A stretch of DNA of 29,172 nucleotides from a virus. The DNA lies in the IMG/VR virus record IMGVR_UViG_3300012919_000028, positions 1 through 29,172 of that record; one strand, written 5' to 3'. The notes under the pieces were generated by a model. The model did no database searches, had not been told where the DNA came from, and saw only the letters and a program-made list of their open reading frames with translations. Of this stretch, positions 21,883-28,978 are shown in pieces; the first letter of the stretch is position 1, and every line of letters starts with the position of its first letter. The translations under genes were made by a program, and so were the position numbers.

Positions 21883-22938
21883 ATGGCAACACCATCAGAG
21901 TATTTTGAGAACGCTGATATTAATAATATCCCAGTTCCAGACTGGTCACATCTGGATGTTATCTCACCATCAACAGAACCCACTATAAGGTTGAATTGGG
22001 ATGATGTCTACATTGATGACATTGACGGAAACACGACTAAAGAAGAACCACATTCTGCAGAAGAAATTGAAGCACTTCGATTATCTTTTTCTGCAAAAGT
22101 TGATGAGAAAGAATATACACCTGCAGTAGTTTACAGAGGTAAAGCATATCTTAAACCTTGGAAACTTGTCTACGGATATGGAAGATCTGAGGCTCTTAGA
22201 TTATTAGGAACTAAGGGTTGGTTCTTTACTGTTCTCGAAGGAACAGAGGATGCACTTGAGGATGTGCAAGCACAAGAAAATGAAATGCTTCCGAAAAGAG
22301 TGAATGAGGAAGTTGATATGAGAAAGTTCCTCATAGGAAAAGTTAATGAAGGTAAGATAGAGAAAAATGTCGATGCGATCATAGCAAAGTTTAAAAAGGT
22401 ATATCCATACCGTAGAAAGGAGACTATGAATCGTGTGATTCCTCAAGTCTTAAAAGAGTTAAATGTTAAACTTCCGTACATACTCTACACCTCTGCACCA
22501 AAAGCTCAGGATTGGATTGATAACCACTCTAAAGAGGATTATGTTATCGGTGAATCATATGACATTGAACGTGGCATGTATGGAGTCCTTATGAAAGAGG
22601 GTTACGACTGGAGGGTTGTAATGAATGCAATGCAAACGTATGTCGAAACTGGTAAAAAAACATACGTTATTTGTCATTGTGGTGCACCGACTAAGAAACA
22701 AAACTTCTCAACAAAGAGAAAGAAAATCCTTGCAAGATTCAAGCATTGGGAAACAGTGTTTAAGCAAATGGGTGTTAAAGTTTTCCCAGTTGTTGTTTTG
22801 GGTGCATTACCACAAGATAGAAAGAATGATAACATGAAAGTATTAGTCACAATGGGTGACGATGCAAAAGAGGTATTAGAGGATACCGATGGTATAGATT
22901 CAACTCTTAATGTTGAGTACTCGTATACAGCAGCATAG
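21883..22938 (+). CDS. ParB/Srx-type N-terminal domain protein, 351 aa
   Basis: Residues about 65-140 follow the ParB-like nuclease domain pattern: EALRLSFSAK, YTPAVVYRGKAYLKPWKLVYG, GRSEALRLLGTKGW and VQAQENEMLPKRV, where ParB has GERRxRA and a final EN. The rest (about 160-340) is unique to the phage protein in my reading and ends in VVVLGALPQD and TMGDDAKEVLED. ParB-fold proteins bind or cut DNA and some hydrolyse CTP. The gene has its own strong promoter, an AGGAGA site and its own terminator, so it is a single-gene unit. Confidence 0.72.
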   Translation: MATPSEYFENADINNIPVPDWSHLDVISPSTEPTIRLNWDDVYIDDIDGNTTKEEPHSAEEIEALRLSFSAKVDEKEYTPAVVYRGKAYLKPWKLVYGYGRSEALRLLGTKGWFFTVLEGTEDALEDVQAQENEMLPKRVNEEVDMRKFLIGKVNEGKIEKNVDAIIAKFKKVYPYRRKETMNRVIPQVLKELNVKLPYILYTSAPKAQDWIDNHSKEDYVIGESYDIERGMYGVLMKEGYDWRVVMNAMQTYVETGKKTYVICHCGAPTKKQNFSTKRKKILARFKHWETVFKQMGVKVFPVVVLGALPQDRKNDNMKVLVTMGDDAKEVLEDTDGIDSTLNVEYSYTAA

Positions 22939-22944
22939 ATGATG

Positions 22945-22970
22945 GGGGGTAAATACTACCCCCTTTTTTT
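22945..22970 (+). terminator. Rho-independent terminator after the ParB-like gene
   Basis: GGGGGTA (22945-22951) pairs with TACCCCC (22957-22963) around AATAC, followed by seven Ts. Confidence 0.92.
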
Positions 22971-22981
22971 GTGTCTTATGG

Positions 22982-22989
22982 TATAAATA
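22982..22989 (+). promoter_or_regulatory. Late promoter, perfect TATAAATA, for hsp20
   Basis: An exact late consensus lies between the terminator and hsp20. The 5' leader contains an imperfect hairpin (TGTCGCC-TTC-GGGGACA, one mismatch) before the AGGAGA site at 23031-23036. Confidence 0.75.
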
Positions 22990-23042
22990 GTAGTGTCGCC
23001 TTCGGGGACAAAAACTAAACTCGCTTACATAGGAGAACTATT

Positions 23043-23471
23043 ATGAATGCTCTACAAAGATACCATGCTGCAAATCTTCCAGAATTGTTTGATAAGATTT
23101 CAAAGAACAGCATAGGATTAGATGATTATTTTGATCGATTTTTTAATGGTGATTTAAACCCCAGTTATCCACCATATAATCTAATAAACATTTCTAATCA
23201 TGAATCAAGATTAGAAGTTGCACTAGCAGGCTTTAAGAAGAAAGAAGTTAAAGTTTACACAGAGTATGGTAAACTAACAATTGAAGGTTCTAAAGAAATC
23301 AAAGAAGATACAGATTATGCACATAGAGGATTAGCACAAAGATCATTTACAAGATCTTGGACACTATCAGATGATACTGAAGTCAAAGATGTTAGTCTTG
23401 AAGATGGATTATTAACTGTAACACTTCAAAAAGTTGTACCAGACCACCATGCTAAGAAGGAGTATCTATGA
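23043..23471 (+). CDS. hsp20: Hsp20 / alpha-crystallin small heat-shock protein
   Basis: The product is 142 aa. The alpha-crystallin domain spans about 45-135 with SNHESRLEVALAGFKKKEVK, KLTIEGSKEI, FTRSWTLSDDTEVKDVSLED and GLLTVTLQK. Hsp20 is a core gene of T4-like cyanophages, assumed to hold unfolded proteins during infection or virion assembly. A strong AGGAGA site and a perfect late promoter precede it, pointing to late expression. Confidence 0.95.
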   Translation: MNALQRYHAANLPELFDKISKNSIGLDDYFDRFFNGDLNPSYPPYNLINISNHESRLEVALAGFKKKEVKVYTEYGKLTIEGSKEIKEDTDYAHRGLAQRSFTRSWTLSDDTEVKDVSLEDGLLTVTLQKVVPDHHAKKEYL

Positions 23472-23563
23472 AACTATTAACCCCCTTTAGCGTTATCAAA
23501 GATGCTATCAGTGATATCAAACGCACTAAGAAAAAAACTAATTGCAAAAAAGTAGTTCTATGA
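23468..23563 (+). CDS. Very small basic peptide after hsp20, 31 aa
   Basis: The frame runs from ATG 23468, in an ATGA overlap with hsp20, to TGA 23561-23563. The product is basic and partly amphipathic (LLTPFSVIKDAISDIKRTKK). Its 3' end overlaps the purM promoter. Coupling to hsp20 supports translation; function unknown. Confidence 0.5.
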   Translation: MKLLTPFSVIKDAISDIKRTKKKTNCKKVVL

Positions 23564-23569
23564 TATAAT
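23542..23569 (+). promoter_or_regulatory. Sigma70-type promoter for purM
   Basis: TTGCAA (23542-23547) and TATAAT (23564-23569) are 16 bases apart. The -10 box lies inside the left arm of the inverted repeat at 23563-23591. Confidence 0.6.
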
Positions 23570-23591
23570 AAGTTTATTGTACTTATTATAT
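23563..23591 (+). promoter_or_regulatory. Perfect 11-bp inverted repeat across -10 and start codon of purM
   Basis: ATATAATAAGT (23563-23573) and ACTTATTATAT (23581-23591) pair perfectly around TTATTGT. The left arm contains the -10 box, the centre matches the expected transcription start, and the right arm includes the A and T of the purM ATG. Confidence 0.75.
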
Positions 23592-24546
23592 GGATTACAA
23601 ATCATCTGGTGTAGATATCGAAGCAGGAAATGCTTTTGTAGATAGTATTAAAGATTCAGTCAAGTCCACTCACAGGCCAGAGGTCGTGGGTGGACTTGGT
23701 GGTTTCAACGGTATGATGAAAATACCTAAGAAATATAAGAAACCAGTATTAGTATCTGGTGCAGATGGTGTGGGAACTAAACTTGAAATTGCACAGATAT
23801 GGGATAAACATTATAACGTAGGTGTTGATTTAGTTGCAATGTGCGTGAATGATGTAATCACAAGTGGAGCAGAACCATTATACTTTTTAGATTATATTGC
23901 TACTGGTAAATTGCAGAAAGATAAATTAAAGGAAATAGTAGAAGGTGTTGTTAATGGATGTGTCATGTCAGGTTGTACTTTGATAGGAGGAGAGACGGCT
24001 GAGATGCCTAGTATGTACACCTCTATGAGATATGATCTTGCAGGTTTTTGCACAGGAGTTGTAGAAGAAGATGAGATAATAGATGGTAGTAAAATTAAAG
24101 AGGGTGATAAGATAATTGGTATTGCAAGTAGTGGGATTCATAGCAATGGTTTTAGTTTAATAAATGAATTGATATGGAGACATAAACTTGCATTTTTAGA
24201 CATACCAGAAATAGCCACACCTACACGTATCTACGCACCTTTAGTTAAATATCTTACAAAAAGAATTCCTATTCTTGGTATGGCACATATTACAGGTGGT
24301 GGTATTCCGGGAAACTTGCCAAGGTGTATGCCAAAAGGGTTGCAACCATTAATTGATTGGAACTCATGGAAGATACCAGATGTGTTTAACAAAATTATGA
24401 TAGCAGGTGATATATCAAAAGAGGAGATGTGGAGAGTTTTCAATATGGGAATTGGATATTGTATAGTGGTTTCTAAAGAACATGTGAATGATGCAATGAG
24501 TTTGATTGGAAACGATTGTTGGACAATTGGAGAAGTTGTGGTATAA
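23590..24546 (+). CDS. purM: AIR synthetase (phosphoribosylformylglycinamidine cyclo-ligase)
   Basis: The product is 318 aa, slightly shorter than bacterial PurM (about 345). It shows the family start DYKSSGVDIEAGN, the ATP-binding SGADGVGTKLEIA, GGETAEMP and the later GIHSNGFSL and ITGGGIPGNLPR. PurM closes the imidazole ring of the purine precursor AIR. The active-site blocks are intact. Its promoter and start codon are embedded in a long inverted repeat, and there is no clear Shine-Dalgarno site. Confidence 0.94.
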   Translation: MDYKSSGVDIEAGNAFVDSIKDSVKSTHRPEVVGGLGGFNGMMKIPKKYKKPVLVSGADGVGTKLEIAQIWDKHYNVGVDLVAMCVNDVITSGAEPLYFLDYIATGKLQKDKLKEIVEGVVNGCVMSGCTLIGGETAEMPSMYTSMRYDLAGFCTGVVEEDEIIDGSKIKEGDKIIGIASSGIHSNGFSLINELIWRHKLAFLDIPEIATPTRIYAPLVKYLTKRIPILGMAHITGGGIPGNLPRCMPKGLQPLIDWNSWKIPDVFNKIMIAGDISKEEMWRVFNMGIGYCIVVSKEHVNDAMSLIGNDCWTIGEVVV

Positions 24547-24547
24547 T
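24519..24547 (+). promoter_or_regulatory. Possible promoter for the Sm-like pair
   Basis: TATAAT (24542-24547) overlaps the purM stop; TTGGAC (24519-24524) is 17 bases upstream but a weak -35. TATAAT is mirrored by ATTATA (24561-24566) just before ATG 24569. Confidence 0.45.
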
Positions 24548-24568
24548 TAATATAGATCGTATTATAAA

Positions 24569-24877
24569 ATGGCTGTAAAACTTGCCCTTCTTCAATCGGG
24601 TGATCAAATTATTGCAGATGTGACTGAAGTATTATCAGGTGATAAGGCAGTTGCATATCTGTTTGAAAAACCACAAAAACTTAGTTACAATGCTCCTATT
24701 TTTTTAGAGCAGGATAAGGGTGGTGAAGCTTCAGTTGAAGTTACATTGTCTAACTGGATCACAGTTGCAGATGATGACAAAATTCCAGTAACACTTAATC
24801 AAGTTGTTGCTCTAGTTAATCCTATTAAGGATGTTGTAAACATGTATAACGCAAAGATCAATGCAGGAACAAATTAA
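24569..24877 (+). CDS. Sm-like (Lsm-fold) protein, 102 aa
   Basis: The product has the short barrel pattern shared with those at 24861 and 4524: LALLQSGDQIIADVTEV, then YLFEKPQKL, then SNWITVADDDK, then LNQVVALVNP and DVVNMYNAKI. Sm/Lsm proteins form rings that bind RNA or act as scaffolds. It is made from its own possible promoter and overlaps the next Sm-like gene by 17 bases, so two different subunits may assemble together. The fold is inferred from pattern. Confidence 0.68.
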   Translation: MAVKLALLQSGDQIIADVTEVLSGDKAVAYLFEKPQKLSYNAPIFLEQDKGGEASVEVTLSNWITVADDDKIPVTLNQVVALVNPIKDVVNMYNAKINAGTN

Positions 24878-25142
24878 ATGTCTTTTACTCAAGAATGGTG
24901 ATATCATCATATCTGAGATTATGGAAGTTGACACTGAACTCGGTGGCCCTGATTGTAAATTAATCAATCCAGTAAAGATGACTGAAGTTATCTCAAAAAA
25001 TAATAATAATGATTATGATATGGCATCATGGTTAGACTTTACTGCACAGAGTGAAATGATGATACATTCTGACAGTATCATGACAATAGTTGCTCCAACA
25101 TCTGCTATACTATCAAAGTATCTTGATGTGATTGCCCAATGA
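24861..25142 (+). CDS. Sm-like (Lsm-fold) protein, 93 aa
   Basis: It is a paralogue of the preceding gene: CLLLKNGDIIISEIMEVD, CKLINPVKMTEV, MASWLDFTAQSE, SDSIMTIVAPTS and ILSKYLDVIA follow the same order. It overlaps the upstream Sm-like gene by 17 bases and gp43 by 4, so it is coupled to DNA polymerase translation. Whether it binds RNA cannot be seen from sequence. Confidence 0.68.
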   Translation: MQEQIKCLLLKNGDIIISEIMEVDTELGGPDCKLINPVKMTEVISKNNNNDYDMASWLDFTAQSEMMIHSDSIMTIVAPTSAILSKYLDVIAQ

Positions 25143-27640
25143 AGTTTTACACTAACGTACAATTAGTAGGTGATAACTTTCTTGTTCGTGGTTATGATAA
25201 TGGTAAACATTTCATGACTCGTGAGAAGTTCTATCCTACTCTTTTTGTTCCGTCTAAAAGAAAATCAAAGTACAAAACATTGACAGGTGATTATGTTGAA
25301 CCAGTCAATCCCGGAACTGTGCGTGAGTCCCGTGAATTTATCAAAAGATATGATGGTGTAGAAAACTTTAGTGTGTATGGAAATGACAGATATATCTATC
25401 AGTACATCTCTGAGATGTATCCCGAAGAAGAAGTCAAGTTTGATATTAGTAAGATCAAGTTGACCACTCTTGATATTGAGGTGAAGTCTGAGAATGGATT
25501 CCCTGATGTAGAATCTGCAGCAGAAGAAATATTACTTATTACAATACAGGATTATACAACAAAACAGATTCGCACTTGGGGGCAAGGCCCATTTAATAAC
25601 AAACAAGATAATGTCATTTACAAGTCATACAATTCTGAGTATGAACTTCTAAATGGTTTTATTAACTGGTGGATGATGGAAGAGAATACACCAGAGGTTG
25701 TAACTGGTTGGAATATTGAACTATATGATATTCCATATCTATCCCGTAGACTTGAAAGAGTTCTTGGTGAGAAGTTGATGAAAAGACTTTCACCTTGGGG
25801 TCTAGTAACTGAAGATGAAATCTATATTGCAGGTCGTAAGAATATTGCATATGATGTTGGCGGTATCACTCAACTTGATTATCTTAATCTATACAAGAAG
25901 TTTACTTACAAGGCACAAGAATCATATCGTCTGGATTACATTGCAAAGGTTGAACTTGGTCAGCAGAAACTTGATCACTCAGAGTTTGATACATTCAAAG
26001 ACTTCTATACAAAAGGTTGGCAGAAGTTTGTAGAATACAACATCATTGACGTAGAACTTGTTGACCGTCTTGAGGACAAGATGAAGTTGATTGAACTTGC
26101 AATCACAATGGCATATGACGCAAAGGCAAACTATGTTGATGTGTTTTCACAGGTTCGTATGTGGGACACAATAATCTATAACTACTTAAAGAAAAGAAAT
26201 ATTGTTATTCCTCCAAAGAACAGGTCTAACAAGAATGAAAAATACGCAGGTGCTTATGTCAAAGAACCGATTCCCGGAAAATATGATTGGGTGGTTTCGT
26301 TCGATCTTAATTCTCTGTATCCTCACCTTATTATGCAATATAATATTTCCCCTGAAACCCTCAAGGATGAACGACACCCAACAGCTTCGGTTGATCGAAT
26401 CCTTTCGGAAGAACTAAACTTTGAACTTCATCAGGATAGTGCGGTCTGTCCTAATGGAGCAATGTATCGAAAGGACGTTCGTGGTTTTCTTCCAGAGATT
26501 ATGGAAAAGATATACAAGGATCGCACAGTTTATAAGAAGAAGATGCTTGCAGCAAAACAGGCATATGAAAAAACCCCCACAAAGAAACTTGAGAAAGAGA
26601 TTGCTAGATGTAACAATATACAGATGGCAAGAAAGATTCAATTGAATAGTGCCTATGGTGCTATTGGTAATCAATACTTCCGCTATTACAAACTGGCAAA
26701 TGCGGAGGCGATTACTTTATCTGGTCAGGTATCAATCCGTTGGATTGAGAACAAGATGAATCAAAAGATTAATGAAATTCTAAACACGGAGGATGTTGAT
26801 TATGTTATTGCTAGTGATACTGATAGTATCTACCTCAATCTGGGCCCTTTGGTTGACGCTGTATACGAAGGGCGAGAGAAGACTAATCAAAGCGTTGTTA
26901 CGTTCCTTAACAAGGTGTGTGAAAACAAATTTGAACCTTTTATTGAGAGTTCTTACGAAACGTTGGCCTCGTACGTGAATGCATATGATCAGAAGATGTT
27001 CATGAAACGTGAGAATATTGCTGAACGTGGTATTTGGACAGCAAAGAAAAGATATATTCTAAACGTATGGGATAGTGAGGGAGTTAGATATGATGAACCT
27101 AAACTAAAGATGATGGGTATTGAGGCAGTCAAGTCATCAACTCCTGCACCTTGTCGCACCATGATTAAAGATGGACTTAAGTTGATGATGAATGGAACAG
27201 AAGAGGATGTAATTAAGTTTATTGATGACTGTAGAGTCAAGTTCAAATCACTTCCCCCAGAGGAGATTGCATTCCCTCGCACAGTATCAGATGTAAAGAA
27301 ATATTATAACTATACAGACATATATTCTAAGGGCACACCGATACATTGTCGTGGGGCACTTTTGTTTAATCACTATATAAAGGAGAACAAGTTAGATAAA
27401 AAGTATTCCTTAATTGGAAACGGTGAGAAGATTAAGTTTTTATATTTGAAGAAACCTAACATTATCCGAGAGAATGTTATCTCCTTCATACAGGATTTTC
27501 CTACCGAACTTGGTCTTGACAAATACATAGATTATGATCTACAATTCGAGAAGAGTTTTGTAGAACCACTTAAAGCAGTTCTTGATGCGATTGGGTGGAA
27601 TGTCGAAAAAACTGTAAACTTAGAATTGTTTTTTACCTAA
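25139..27640 (+). CDS. gp43: gp43 DNA polymerase (family B)
   Basis: The product is 833 aa (T4 898). The exonuclease motif D112-I-E114 has the same numbering as T4. Motif A FDLNSLYPHLIMQYN has its Asp at about 389, motif B is KIQLNSAYGAIGN, and motif C is ASDTDS with Asp at 560 and 562. Both proofreading and polymerase centres are intact in one uninterrupted frame. It follows the Sm-like pair in an ATGA overlap and ends one base inside a small membrane peptide gene. Confidence 0.97.
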   Translation: MKFYTNVQLVGDNFLVRGYDNGKHFMTREKFYPTLFVPSKRKSKYKTLTGDYVEPVNPGTVRESREFIKRYDGVENFSVYGNDRYIYQYISEMYPEEEVKFDISKIKLTTLDIEVKSENGFPDVESAAEEILLITIQDYTTKQIRTWGQGPFNNKQDNVIYKSYNSEYELLNGFINWWMMEENTPEVVTGWNIELYDIPYLSRRLERVLGEKLMKRLSPWGLVTEDEIYIAGRKNIAYDVGGITQLDYLNLYKKFTYKAQESYRLDYIAKVELGQQKLDHSEFDTFKDFYTKGWQKFVEYNIIDVELVDRLEDKMKLIELAITMAYDAKANYVDVFSQVRMWDTIIYNYLKKRNIVIPPKNRSNKNEKYAGAYVKEPIPGKYDWVVSFDLNSLYPHLIMQYNISPETLKDERHPTASVDRILSEELNFELHQDSAVCPNGAMYRKDVRGFLPEIMEKIYKDRTVYKKKMLAAKQAYEKTPTKKLEKEIARCNNIQMARKIQLNSAYGAIGNQYFRYYKLANAEAITLSGQVSIRWIENKMNQKINEILNTEDVDYVIASDTDSIYLNLGPLVDAVYEGREKTNQSVVTFLNKVCENKFEPFIESSYETLASYVNAYDQKMFMKRENIAERGIWTAKKRYILNVWDSEGVRYDEPKLKMMGIEAVKSSTPAPCRTMIKDGLKLMMNGTEEDVIKFIDDCRVKFKSLPPEEIAFPRTVSDVKKYYNYTDIYSKGTPIHCRGALLFNHYIKENKLDKKYSLIGNGEKIKFLYLKKPNIIRENVISFIQDFPTELGLDKYIDYDLQFEKSFVEPLKAVLDAIGWNVEKTVNLELFFT

Positions 27641-27753
27641 TGGACTTTATTCTTACATCAATGTCTAGTTTCTTATATCAGTCTGTAATCTTTTCGGCTG
27701 GTGTAGTGATTGGATATTTGGTTGGTATTAACACACCACCAGAAGGAAGATGA
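27640..27753 (+). CDS. Small membrane peptide, 37 aa
   Basis: The frame runs from ATG 27640, one base inside the gp43 stop, to TGA 27753. Residues 12-30 form one membrane span (LYQSVIFSAGVVIGYLVGI), followed by NTPPEGR. It is the first of three tiny coupled membrane ORFs after gp43. No family recognised. Confidence 0.55.
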   Translation: MDFILTSMSSFLYQSVIFSAGVVIGYLVGINTPPEGR

Positions 27754-27884
27754 TGTTAGGGACAGTTTTGTTACTTTCAGCACTTCCTTTTGTATCATTA
27801 ACACTTTACTTTGGTACAAAAGGTGGTTATTATGATAGTGATGATTACACTGGTGATGGATGTGCTCATGATGTAAAACGATGA
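27750..27884 (+). CDS. Small membrane or secreted peptide, 44 aa
   Basis: The frame runs from ATG 27750 (a second ATG at 27753 is possible) to TGA 27884, with AAGGAAG just upstream. A hydrophobic start (MLGTVLLLSALPFVSLTLYF) is followed by a Gly/Tyr/Asp-rich tail (GGYYDSDDYTGDG). It overlaps both neighbours by 4 bases. Function unknown. Confidence 0.5.
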   Translation: MMLGTVLLLSALPFVSLTLYFGTKGGYYDSDDYTGDGCAHDVKR

Positions 27885-27955
27885 TCATTCACGCAGCAGT
27901 TTACCTTTCTATCTTCATTCTTATTATTCTTGCTTTTGGAGCCTTTGACCCATGA
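27881..27955 (+). CDS. Very small membrane peptide, 24 aa
   Basis: The frame runs from ATG 27881 to TGA 27955, in 4-base overlaps with both neighbours. The product is almost only a membrane span (VYLSIFILIILAFGAF). It is supported mainly by its exact fit between two coupled ORFs. Confidence 0.45.
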   Translation: MIIHAAVYLSIFILIILAFGAFDP

Positions 27956-28143
27956 ATTATGAACCCGTGACTGATTTTAACAAAGATGTTAAACGTATTG
28001 CTAACAGTCTGGAGCGTATTGCTACCATTCTAGAAAGTAATGTTCATATAAGTATTGATCATGGTCATATTGAACATATTGATCATGTAGATCATGCTAC
28101 AATTGATAGTGGTGATATTAATACACATCCTAAGACATGGTAA
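27952..28143 (+). CDS. His/Asp-rich small protein, 63 aa
   Basis: A helical first half (DFNKDVKRIANSLERIATIL) is followed by a second half in which His and Asp alternate with Ile (ISIDHGHIEHIDHVDHATID). Such a pattern could bind metal ions or form a narrow beta structure. Starts in an ATGA overlap. I do not recognise a family. Confidence 0.65.
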   Translation: MNYEPVTDFNKDVKRIANSLERIATILESNVHISIDHGHIEHIDHVDHATIDSGDINTHPKTW

Positions 28144-28247
28144 TCACCACGGAAAAATTACTGAGGATATACAAAGCAGTTAGGGCAAAACCTAAACCAA
28201 AGTATCCACCAGTTCGTAAGTCTTACAACATTCATACATTTGGATAA
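28137..28247 (+). CDS. Small basic peptide, 36 aa
   Basis: The frame runs from ATG 28137, 7 bases inside the previous gene, to TAA 28247, which shares one base with the ndhI ATG. The product is Lys/Pro-rich ([18 protein letters not shown]). It fills the only gap before ndhI. Function unknown. Confidence 0.5.
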   Translation: MVITTEKLLRIYKAVRAKPKPKYPPVRKSYNIHTFG

Positions 28248-28846
28248 TGTTTAATCAGGTTTTAAGTTACTTAAAAGAAATTAAAAATGCTGCGAAGTAT
28301 TTGTATGATGGTTTTTCTGTAACTCTTGACCACATGGGTCGTAGACCTGTGACAGTGCAATATCCATATGAGAAACTCATACCTTCTGAAAGGTATCGTG
28401 GCCGCATACACTATGAGTTTGATAAGTGTATTGCATGTGAAGTATGTGTAAGGGTTTGCCCTATAAATCTCCCAGTAGTCGATTGGGTGATGAACAAACA
28501 AACAAAGAAAAAAGAATTACGAAATTATTCGATTGACTTTGGAGCATGTATCTTCTGCGGTAATTGCGTAGAATACTGTCCAACTAATTGCTTATCTATG
28601 ACGGAGGAATATGAACTTGCTACATTTGACAGACATCAACTCAACTATGATAATGTCGCTCTTGGACGATTGCCCACTAATGTTACAAGTGATCCCACTG
28701 TTAGGTCACTTCGTGAACTTACATATCTCCCCAAAGGTCAGATGGATCCCCACACAGTAAAGGATTCTGATCCTAGAGTGGGTAAATTACCAACTGAAGT
28801 TCTTGATTGGATGACACAAGATGGAACATCACAAACCAAACAATGA
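28247..28846 (+). CDS. ndhI: NAD(P)H dehydrogenase subunit I (NdhI)
   Basis: The product is 199 aa with two [4Fe-4S] motifs: C61, C64, C67, C71 in [13 protein letters not shown] and C101, C104, C107, C111 in [32 protein letters not shown] and [17 protein letters not shown] are typical of cyanobacterial NdhI. In the host, NdhI carries electrons in NDH-1, which serves respiration and cyclic electron flow around photosystem I. A phage copy could replace or add subunits during infection. All eight cysteines are present. The start shares one base with the preceding stop. Confidence 0.95.
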   Translation: MFNQVLSYLKEIKNAAKYLYDGFSVTLDHMGRRPVTVQYPYEKLIPSERYRGRIHYEFDKCIACEVCVRVCPINLPVVDWVMNKQTKKKELRNYSIDFGACIFCGNCVEYCPTNCLSMTEEYELATFDRHQLNYDNVALGRLPTNVTSDPTVRSLRELTYLPKGQMDPHTVKDSDPRVGKLPTEVLDWMTQDGTSQTKQ

Positions 28847-28940
28847 TGACAAAATACCACTTTGGTTCTATTATACAGTTATAAGTATGGGAATCATGGT
28901 ATTTGTTGCTTTTGGCCTTATACTTTTGGGTTCTTTATGA
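28821..28940 (+). CDS. Small single-pass membrane protein overlapping ndhI, 39 aa
   Basis: The frame runs from ATG 28821, 26 bases inside ndhI in another frame, to TGA 28940. A hydrophilic start ([13 protein letters not shown]) leads into one membrane span ([20 protein letters not shown]). Size and layout fit the small single-span subunits of NDH-1 (such as NdhP), but I cannot confirm that by sequence. The close link to ndhI is the main reason to consider it. Confidence 0.55.
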   Translation: MEHHKPNNDDKIPLWFYYTVISMGIMVFVAFGLILLGSL

Positions 28941-28946
28941 TATAAT
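28941..28946 (+). promoter_or_regulatory. -10 box for uvsX
   Basis: TATAAT follows the previous stop directly, and uvsX starts 33 bases later. The -35 region (TTATAC at 28918-28923) is poor. ATAATATAA (28942-28950) is mirrored with one mismatch by TTAAATTAT (28969-28977) next to the start codon. Confidence 0.45.
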
Positions 28947-28978
28947 ATAAGGAACCGATGTTTTTTGATTAAATTATT

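Noticed and set aside
26414-26674. Minus-strand ORF inside gp43
   Set aside because: It is antisense to the polymerase catalytic region, with no start signal.
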